A DNA stretch of 15,765 nucleotides from Ramicandelaber brevisporus (lineage: Eukaryota; Kickxellomycota; Ramicandelaberales; Ramicandelaberaceae). How positions within the stretch are numbered: the first letter of the stretch is position 1; each line of letters opens with the position of its first letter. Made by a program: the position numbers and the translations under genes. Location: assembly GCA_025201865.1 (NCBI GenBank), contig MU602829.1, positions 12,800 through 28,564 on the forward strand. The letters are read 5' to 3'. The notes under the pieces are model-generated. The model saw only the letters and a program-made list of their open reading frames with translations, was not told the origin of the DNA and made no database searches. Positions 7,084-14,115 of the stretch are shown piece after piece.

Positions 7084-8823
7084 ATGACGATGGCACCTGC
7101 AACGACAGCAGGTGAGGGCAGGAGATCGACTTTGCCTGGCGCAAGTGTCGAGCAAGCTGCTGCTCACCAGCACCAGCACCAGCACCAGTATCAGCAAAGC
7201 TCGAACGGCCACTCACACGGCGATCACTCGCACCACAGCCACGACGACCACGGTTTTAAACGAGCAGAGAATGGACACAGTCGGCATCGATCCACTCATC
7301 GACCGGCGTATGACGCCAGTGTGTGGAGTTCGTCAGCAGCTGCTGCAGCTCAGACACTGAATGGACATCATGATTCATCATTGCCATTAACTACAGTAGA
7401 TGGTGGCCATCATCATCACCACCACACTCATGATCACGATCACGATCACAATCACAGCCATCATCACAATCACAGCCATGACCACAGCCATCAGCATCAG
7501 CATCAGCATCAGCATCAGCATCATCAGCACGATCCATTCAATGGCCTTCCATCTTACAACTCCCATCATCCAAGTTCCAATGTTGGCATAATCCGTTTCA
7601 CTCGCAGCATGATTAGCGGCATCATGTCTGACAAGGAATCCCGCAGCATCTTCTACTTTCTCCTCTTGAACTTTGCATACATGGGCATTCAGCTCCTCTA
7701 TGGCGCGTGGACAAACTCCCTCGGCCTCATCTCCGATGCCATTCACATGTTCTTTGACTGTTTAGCGCTCGGCATTGGCCTGTTTGCATCTGTGCTCGCA
7801 AAGTGGCCTCCCAATTCAACATTTACATTTGGATACGCGAGAATTGAGACGCTGAGTGGGTTTACAAATGGAGTGTTTCTGATGTTGATATCGGTGTTTA
7901 TCATTATCGAGGCAATTGAGAGACTGATTCATCCGCCAGAAATGAACACTCATAGATTGCTGTTGGTGAGCGTTGGTGGATTGATTGTAAACATGGTCGG
8001 TGTAATGTCGTTCCATCATGGACATGGACATGGCCATTCTCATGGTCATTCTCATGATCATTCTCATGATCACGACCACCATGGCCACAGTCATAGTCAC
8101 GGTCATTCGCATGGACACAGTCATGGCCACTCTCACAACGCCAACATGCAAGGTGTATTCCTGCACATTCTTGCAGACACAATGGGCAGCGTTGGTGTAA
8201 TCATCTCCACAATTCTGATTGACATGTTTGGCTGGACTGGATTTGACCCACTCGCCTCGATTCTCATTGCTGTTCTCATCTTTGCCAGTGTAGTCCCGCT
8301 CGTACAAGGCTCAGCTCGCACTCTTTCACTCAAAATCGACCCCATGCATCATGGGCCGCTGCATTTGGTAGCCAAGCAGATTTCAATCGCACAGCAGCAT
8401 CGACTCGTCGAGTTTAGCCGATTGCAAGTATGGCCGAATGGCGATGATGACCTGGTGGCCCATGTTGCGGTTACAGTTAGACCGCATACAGACGAGGCTG
8501 CGAATCCAGAAAAGGTGTCAGAATGCGAGTATGTGACGAGAATAGCAAACGAGATTGAAAAGGCGGTCATTGCAGAAATCCCAGATGCGAAGCGGGTGTT
8601 TGTGCAAGTGGAGACTTCAGATGCACCAGTGACTGCGCAGCCAAAGTTTGGAGGTCACGATTCGGCGGCAGAGTTTGATTATGCACCACATCATCACCAC
8701 CATCATGATCATAGCCATGATGGCCATCACCACCATCATGATCACCATGATCACCACGATCACGAGCACATTGACATGTCCAATTTCGCATCTTCTCGAG
8801 ATTCAATCTCTAAGCGTCTTTAA
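7084..8823 (+). CDS. Zinc transporter, CDF/SLC30 family, ZnT5/ZnT7-like, 579 aa
   Basis: Moves Zn2+ from the cytosol into secretory-pathway compartments, by family a Zn2+/H+ antiporter. The start is the first in-frame ATG (A at -3). The frame is open upstream but has no ATG. His-rich N-terminal regions (about 28-57 and 109-149) precede six membrane segments starting near residue 189. TM2 carries SDAIHMFFD with the metal-site pair H221/D225, and TM5 carries HILADT with H361/D365. Both HxxxD sites are intact, as expected for zinc. A His-Gly-Ser-Asp loop (311-351) links TM4 and TM5. A cytosolic domain follows and ends in a third His tract (536-562). FGYARIE, SGFTNGVF and LQGVFLHILADT-like segments favour the ZnT5/ZnT7/Msc2 branch over vacuolar Zrc1 types. 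The ER or Golgi is the likely location. The gene converges with the P4-ATPase 354 bases away. Confidence 0.95.
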   Translation: MTMAPATTAGEGRRSTLPGASVEQAAAHQHQHQHQYQQSSNGHSHGDHSHHSHDDHGFKRAENGHSRHRSTHRPAYDASVWSSSAAAAAQTLNGHHDSSLPLTTVDGGHHHHHHTHDHDHDHNHSHHHNHSHDHSHQHQHQHQHQHHQHDPFNGLPSYNSHHPSSNVGIIRFTRSMISGIMSDKESRSIFYFLLLNFAYMGIQLLYGAWTNSLGLISDAIHMFFDCLALGIGLFASVLAKWPPNSTFTFGYARIETLSGFTNGVFLMLISVFIIIEAIERLIHPPEMNTHRLLLVSVGGLIVNMVGVMSFHHGHGHGHSHGHSHDHSHDHDHHGHSHSHGHSHGHSHGHSHNANMQGVFLHILADTMGSVGVIISTILIDMFGWTGFDPLASILIAVLIFASVVPLVQGSARTLSLKIDPMHHGPLHLVAKQISIAQQHRLVEFSRLQVWPNGDDDLVAHVAVTVRPHTDEAANPEKVSECEYVTRIANEIEKAVIAEIPDAKRVFVQVETSDAPVTAQPKFGGHDSAAEFDYAPHHHHHHDHSHDGHHHHHDHHDHHDHEHIDMSNFASSRDSISKRL

Positions 8824-8937
8824 TCTAATTTCTTTTTCTTTTAGAGTCTTAAAGTACTTTTATTATAGTAAGAATGATGCAGTTATTGAAATGTAAAGAT
8901 GTAAAGATGAGAAGTGAGAAATGAATGATGAGAAATG

Positions 8938-8943
8938 AATAAA
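8938..8943 (+). terminator. Poly(A) signal AATAAA for the zinc transporter
   Basis: A canonical AATAAA about 115 nt past the stop at 8821-8823, before the AATG repeat. It is a plausible cleavage signal. Confidence 0.5.
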
Positions 8944-8980
8944 AGAATGACTAAAAAGTGCAGAGTTGGCCAAATGTGCA

Positions 8981-9008
8981 AATGAATGAATGAATGAATG
9001 AATGAATG
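8981..9008 (+). repeat. (AATG)7 microsatellite
   Basis: Seven exact AATG units in the convergent 3' intergenic region (8824-9177). That region otherwise holds A-rich, GAATGA-like sequence and no gene. Confidence 0.85.
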
Positions 9009-9177
9009 AAGAGTGAAAGAGTGAAATAATGAAAGTGAATGCTGAAAGTGAATGCTGTAACAAACAAAAAATGAGTAAGAATGAATGCGAGAAAAAAGTA
9101 ATGCTGTGAGCTAAGATAAATAACTTGATGTCATTAACATCCAAGTGTTACTATCTTTGTTGATTTGATTTAGATAT

Positions 9178-12100
9178 TTAGACATGGTGATGACCGTGAT
9201 CATCATCTCCATGGCTTGTTGCATGGTGCTGATGGTCGTGATGATCTCCATCGTCGTGATGGTGATCATGGTGACCGTGGTGATCCTCTACTTTGACACG
9301 CTTCTCGATATCATCAGGGCCATGCTCCTTAACAATCTTCAAAATGATATGATCATCGTGCTCGTGATGCCACAATGACAATCCGTGCTCAAACAGTGTT
9401 GGCAGGAAACAGCAGAATACAGTCAGCACAATGCACAGGTAAAACGCTGGCTCCACTGCCAAATGCTGAGCAACACCAAACAATTCTTGAGTTGGCCACC
9501 ACGACTGGAAGGTGATCGTGACGCACCAAGTAAAGAACGCAAAGAAGAACATGAAGATCATTGGCCAGTGCCATGCCCACACAAAGACGGCCATCGACGA
9601 CAAACCAGAGAGAATGGCGCAGGTGGAGACGACGAGACCAATCTCACGATGGCCGTTCTCAGTGTAGCCGGCCTTGCGCATGGCTGTAGATGTACCAAAG
9701 GCAAACAGTGGGATGATGAAGACGACAATGGACTGGTAGAAGCCATCAAACATAAAGATCCAGAAATGGTGCTTTGAGAACAGCTCCTTGCGCACACCTT
9801 GGCGATACAGCTCTGGCAGCTTCATCAGAACACTTGTGGCCAAGTTCTGATCCAAGAGACCAATGGCAGAGGCAGACAGCGTAGTGAAGACAACCGAGTA
9901 CAGATAGACGAAGATGTTGCTAAAGTACAGCGACACACCCCATCCGCTGACAAACTGCAGCCAGAACGGCGGGAGAGACCAGACGACACCCTTGTAGAAG
10001 AACATGTAGGTGGCGGCAGTCATGCGGTGGTACGCGTAGCGACCGTGGACAAACAGCAAGCGTGGCAATTGGCGGAACTGGGCAAGGGCAAAGTCACTGG
10101 CAGCCTCGGCATAGCGGAGCTGGCCAGTCTCGGCACCAAGACCAGGAGTGGGCAGACCAATGCCAATGTTGGCGTAGTGGATCATCTCAACGTCGTTGGC
10201 ACCGTCGCCAATAGCAAGCGTGGTGGCAGTATGGTTGTGCTCGCGAAGAGACAGCACAACATCGCCCTTCATGGCTGGAGTGGCACGAGTGAACAACACA
10301 GCACCACAAGCCTCGGCGAGACGAATGAGCTCGGCTGCATTGGCACCACGCAGAGCGAGACGGAGAGCAGCACCATCAACAACCAGGGCAAGACGACGAC
10401 CGTCGTGCTCAAGCTGCTTCTTGGCAAACTCGATGGCTTCCTTGAGCTTCTCAGCAACAACGGCCTCGGCTTGGGCAGCGATGGCCCAGCGTGGAGAACC
10501 CTCATCCCAGGCGTCCTCACCGCTGACCAGGCGACTGCCGTTGACACCAACACGGGCCATTGGGCCAAGGAGCACATCAAGGACGTTGGTACCATTGGCA
10601 CCAATGTCACTGTTGTCGTCAGCCAGCACATCAGGGCCAGTGTACTGAATGACATACGGCACCATCGAGTCATCGACAATGCAAGAGGCACGAGCAGTGG
10701 CCATGGCGGTCTCGCTGCGGTCGCCAGTCACCATCCAGATGCGCATACCAGCACGGAACAGGGTCTCAACAGTCTCTGGAATGTCTGGGCGAAGCGGATC
10801 CTCAATGCCAACAGCGCCAACCAGCGTGAACTGGTTCTCGAGAGCCTCAACAGACTCAATCAGACGGCGGCGGTAAACCTTGTCAGACGGGTTCGACTTG
10901 ACAGCACTCAGTGCCTGCTCGTAGCGCTTCTCCCACTTGGCGTAGCTCTCTGGAGCGAAAGCACGCGTGGCATAAATCAGCGTGCGCAAACCAGCAGCTG
11001 CAAACTCGGTGGCATCGGAGCGCAGCTTGTTGAGGCTAGACTGGGCAGCAGCATCTGGAGTGGCAGCAAATGGGAACATGGCATCGTCGGCACCCTTGGT
11101 GAACGCAATAACCTGGCCCTGTGGGTCCTTGACGACAACAGTCATGCGGCGACGGTCGTCGCTGAACGGGAACACGCGCAGAACCTGGAATGCGCACTGC
11201 TGGTTGCCTGGGAAGGAGATGGTGAGCGAGTCAGCGGTGCGGCTCAGGAAACGGAAGCCAACCACACGGGCTGCATCGACAACGGCAATTTCTTCAGCAG
11301 AGGAGCCATAGAATGGCTTTCTCGGGTCAACAACCGGGGCAGAGGTGTTGGAGTTGAAGCCAAGAGACGACTGGGCAATGCTGACATCATGGCACACGGT
11401 GGCGCAGGTCCAGAATGCACCAAGAGCAATTGCGCGGTCCGATGAAGACTCGGCGAGATCGTTGAAGACAGCCTTGTCCGAGAAGGAGAACTCGTTCTTG
11501 GCCTCGTAGTTGTCCAGCTCAGGGTCCAGATCCAAGCTGTCGTTGATGATGCGCTTGCGCAGCTCAACAACCTCGCGGCGATACGAGAGGGTGTTGGCAT
11601 CCTCATCAGTGCCATACAGAGCGGTGCTGTCACCAACAGCTACGGACACAGTCTGCAGAGCCATCTTGGCGTTATCCGTCAGCGTGCCAGTCTTGTCAGT
11701 CAAAATGTGCGAGACTTGGCCAAGCTCATCAGTGAAGCCCCAGGAGCGTGGCTTGGCTGGCGAGTTGGTCTGGCGGTCATACAGCTGCAGGTCGTAACGA
11801 ATAAAGTAGACGTGAGCAGCGCGGCAAATGTCACCAAAGGTGAACCACATCATGGGCAGCATGTTCTGGTACACAATGACGGCACCCAGGAACGAACGGA
11901 CAAAGGAGCCAACACGATTGAGGAACAAATCAGCGCGATCACCATACTGCGACACCCACACGTAGACGGGGCTATGCGAGTTCCAGGTGTGGTAGGCACG
12001 CATGATACCGTTGATCAAGCTGAGGAAAATGACAATGGCAATGACCCATTTGAACAGGCCGTTGACAGTGTTCTCAATGGAGCCAATCTTGACGGGCACG

Positions 12101-13179
12101 GCATCACCGCAGCCATTGAGACCGAGCTTGGTGTCGAGACCAGTATACACGACTGTGCCAATGACGTAGCGAGCGTTGCGGATGATGGAGCCGTTGGGCA
12201 GGAAGGAGTCCATGCCAAGCTGCTCGTTCCACACGGCCATGGCGGCCTTGTTGCTGACGTTCTCAACTGGGCCAGAGTAGCCAGTCAAAGTGCCATTGAA
12301 GCCGGTGATGCTCTGGGACGGTGGAGCAACGGTGACGTCAAATGACTTGGCCATGACATCGTTGAGAGAGCCGGCAGCGGCCGTGAAGCGGGTCGGGCGG
12401 CGTGCCTTGTAGTCGCTGTGGCCATCAATCGTGGTGGTGTCAATCAGGCAGGAGGCTTCGGCGCCACCAGACACGCAGAGGAGCACCATGTCGGCCGGAA
12501 CAACATCGCCGTCACGCAGGTACACCAAGTCACCAGTGCGCAAATGAGAGCGACGCACTGGGGACCAGACTGCTCTGGCGGCGGCACTGTTCGGCTCGGG
12601 AGCAGCTGGTGGCTGCACAATGGTCGCTGTCGATGCACCAAACGGATTTGGCATCTGTGCGTGCGCCTGAGCAACATCCACCGACACGGTTGTCGTCAGA
12701 TCCTCCGGGAAATAATCGAGCGTCAAATCCTCACTTGGGCCAGCAGCACTGCATGCATAAACAGGCGTCTTGTTCAGTTTGGCATCGAGTTTGTGGCGAC
12801 GGTAATCTTCGGCAATGTGACGCAGGAACGAGATGATCAACATTGCACCCAAGTAATAGACGTACTTTTTGGAAAAGACATCGCCGGTGACGGACGGAAT
12901 GTAGTTGATGATGCAGACGAAGATGAAGAAGATGAGGAATGGACCACGCGAGAGATGGTGCCAGATGATACGTGGCATGAGGGTGAAGATGGAGTAGCGG
13001 CCGGTGGCAAGGTAGTTGGTTGCTTTGATGCTACCCAGTGCCATAACTCCAGTCTTGCCGCTGAAGCCGAGGCGAGCCAGGAACTTGGCTGGAGTGGCCT
13101 CGTACACCGCGGCATTGTGGGAGTCCGAGTTGAAATGCAGCGTGCGGAAGCTGGATGCTGAAACAGATACGGTCGCCAT
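9178..13179 (-). CDS. P4-type ATPase (phospholipid flippase family), 1333 aa, atypical motifs
   Basis: The frame is uninterrupted from the ATG at 13177-13179 to TAA at 9178-9180. P4-ATPases flip phospholipids to the cytosolic leaflet using ATP. P4 hallmarks in order are: RYSIFTLMPR with M1-M2 (about 79-124); the actuator domain with PADMVLL; LDTKLGLN; M3-M4; DKTGTLT with phospho-acceptor D495; SSAEE in place of SPDE; FSDDRRRM; KGAD (K695); DPLRPDIPETVETL; TGDR in place of TGDK; GDGANDVEM (991-999); and SDFALAQF with LLFVHGRY. M5-M10 follow. Oddities: the actuator DGET reads D252-G-H-S255, lacking the dephosphorylating Glu. M4 PISL reads P442-M-M-W. The last 34 residues contain 17 His with many Asp. 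Length is normal. It is probably a Golgi, endosomal or plasma-membrane protein that may need a Cdc50 partner. The family is certain, but catalytic competence as a flippase is not. Confidence 0.96.
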   Translation of the reverse strand: MATVSVSASSFRTLHFNSDSHNAAVYEATPAKFLARLGFSGKTGVMALGSIKATNYLATGRYSIFTLMPRIIWHHLSRGPFLIFFIFVCIINYIPSVTGDVFSKKYVYYLGAMLIISFLRHIAEDYRRHKLDAKLNKTPVYACSAAGPSEDLTLDYFPEDLTTTVSVDVAQAHAQMPNPFGASTATIVQPPAAPEPNSAAARAVWSPVRRSHLRTGDLVYLRDGDVVPADMVLLCVSGGAEASCLIDTTTIDGHSDYKARRPTRFTAAAGSLNDVMAKSFDVTVAPPSQSITGFNGTLTGYSGPVENVSNKAAMAVWNEQLGMDSFLPNGSIIRNARYVIGTVVYTGLDTKLGLNGCGDAVPVKIGSIENTVNGLFKWVIAIVIFLSLINGIMRAYHTWNSHSPVYVWVSQYGDRADLFLNRVGSFVRSFLGAVIVYQNMLPMMWFTFGDICRAAHVYFIRYDLQLYDRQTNSPAKPRSWGFTDELGQVSHILTDKTGTLTDNAKMALQTVSVAVGDSTALYGTDEDANTLSYRREVVELRKRIINDSLDLDPELDNYEAKNEFSFSDKAVFNDLAESSSDRAIALGAFWTCATVCHDVSIAQSSLGFNSNTSAPVVDPRKPFYGSSAEEIAVVDAARVVGFRFLSRTADSLTISFPGNQQCAFQVLRVFPFSDDRRRMTVVVKDPQGQVIAFTKGADDAMFPFAATPDAAAQSSLNKLRSDATEFAAAGLRTLIYATRAFAPESYAKWEKRYEQALSAVKSNPSDKVYRRRLIESVEALENQFTLVGAVGIEDPLRPDIPETVETLFRAGMRIWMVTGDRSETAMATARASCIVDDSMVPYVIQYTGPDVLADDNSDIGANGTNVLDVLLGPMARVGVNGSRLVSGEDAWDEGSPRWAIAAQAEAVVAEKLKEAIEFAKKQLEHDGRRLALVVDGAALRLALRGANAAELIRLAEACGAVLFTRATPAMKGDVVLSLREHNHTATTLAIGDGANDVEMIHYANIGIGLPTPGLGAETGQLRYAEAASDFALAQFRQLPRLLFVHGRYAYHRMTAATYMFFYKGVVWSLPPFWLQFVSGWGVSLYFSNIFVYLYSVVFTTLSASAIGLLDQNLATSVLMKLPELYRQGVRKELFSKHHFWIFMFDGFYQSIVVFIIPLFAFGTSTAMRKAGYTENGHREIGLVVSTCAILSGLSSMAVFVWAWHWPMIFMFFFAFFTWCVTITFQSWWPTQELFGVAQHLAVEPAFYLCIVLTVFCCFLPTLFEHGLSLWHHEHDDHIILKIVKEHGPDDIEKRVKVEDHHGHHDHHHDDGDHHDHQHHATSHGDDDHGHHHV

Positions 13180-13199
13180 GTTATGTTATGCTAAATGCC

Positions 13200-13252
13200 G
13201 CTGATGCTGCTAATGCTGCTAATGCTGCTGATGCTGTTGATGCTGTTGATGC
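13200..13252 (-). repeat. 9-bp tandem repeat in the P4-ATPase 5' leader
   Basis: About six units of GCTGATGCT and variants (GCTAATGCT, GTTGATGCT), ending 20 bases before the start codon. On the transcribed sense (minus) strand these read AGCATCAGC-like and contain no ATG, so the leader would be free of upstream starts here. Confidence 0.75.
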
Positions 13253-13623
13253 AAGGATGCGAAAGAGGAAAGGGAAGGAAAAAAGAAGAGAGAGAGATGC
13301 GGAAGTTGTTGTGTAGTTTGTGGCTTGTTGTTGTTGCTTGTGTGATAGATAGATAGACCAGAAACGGCGTTCGCTGTGCTAAACTGACAATGAACTTCGT
13401 ATCCAGGTATCAACCACGACAAGACTACTTCACCACTACTACCACTGCTACTACAACTGCAAGGATGCTACTGCGACTAGTACTGCTACCACTGTCAGTA
13501 TATGCAAAAAAAAGGTATGCGTTCGTTATGTTTGAATAAAAGTGCGACTCGGAGACAGAAGAAAGGGAGACACACAAAAAAAAAACAGCAGCGGCAGCAG
13601 CACTGACCACCACCATTCAGAGC

Positions 13624-13634
13624 TTTTTATATAT
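13624..13634 (-). promoter_or_regulatory. TATA box candidate for the P4-ATPase
   Basis: The minus strand reads TATATAAAAAG. It is followed downstream by a T/C-rich leader (a poly-T run and CTCCCTTTCTTCTG). The leader would be about 400 nt if transcription starts near 13600. Confidence 0.45.
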
Positions 13635-14115
13635 TCAACAAGAAAAAAAACACAGAGCTCGAATGGGGGTGGTGGTGGACTGCGAACAATAAAATGGCGG
13701 CTATAACTGAGGCTTACGACCGACACAAGATATACCCAGACTAGATTTCTAGCTGGTCGTGTCCCGCATGCTCACTGTAAGTAAGTCCAAATGAGAACGT
13801 TGCGGCGCGGGGTACCAGTAGTCTGTTGGTTGGCCTGTGCAGCATTCGGACGGAAAGTAAAGCCCATCGAAGTCTCGCACACACACACTCACACACACAC
13901 TCACAGTCATTCTCTTTCCACGACTTGATGATTCGATTGGACTTTCGAATTGCATTCTACGTCATCAAACTACGGTAATGTGTTAGTTAAAATAGGAACA
14001 TCGAATAGAAAGTGGGGATGGATGATTTAGTAGTAGTGGTGGTGGCTTATCGAATCATATTATGCCTAGCTGTTGTTGTTATTGTTGCCGCTGCTCTTGT
14101 TTTGGCGTGTAAAGT

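Larger units (their letters stand above)
13180..14115. other. Promoter and leader of the P4-ATPase, and 3' region of DNM1
   Basis: 936 bases between two minus-strand genes. It contains a 9-bp repeat block next to the ATPase start, a minus-strand TATA box near 13630, and a CA-repeat tract at about 13877-13905. A TACGTCA core (ATF/CREB-like) lies near 13958. No AATAAA is seen on the minus strand just after the DNM1 stop. No additional gene is supported. Confidence 0.5.

Noticed and set aside
8014-8136. CRISPR-like or satellite-like regular repeats
   Set aside because: They are His/Gly/Ser/Asp codon repeats in frame within the zinc transporter TM4-TM5 loop, without constant repeats and unique spacers.
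9799-11445. 548-codon + strand ORF antisense to the P4-ATPase
   Set aside because: It lies wholly within the P4-ATPase coding region, reads as composition-driven sequence without domains, and begins without a clear promoter. It is a codon-bias shadow.
13777-13786. GTAAGTAAGT splice-donor-like sequence on the + strand
   Set aside because: Both flanking genes run on the minus strand, and there is no + strand exon or acceptor to pair with it.
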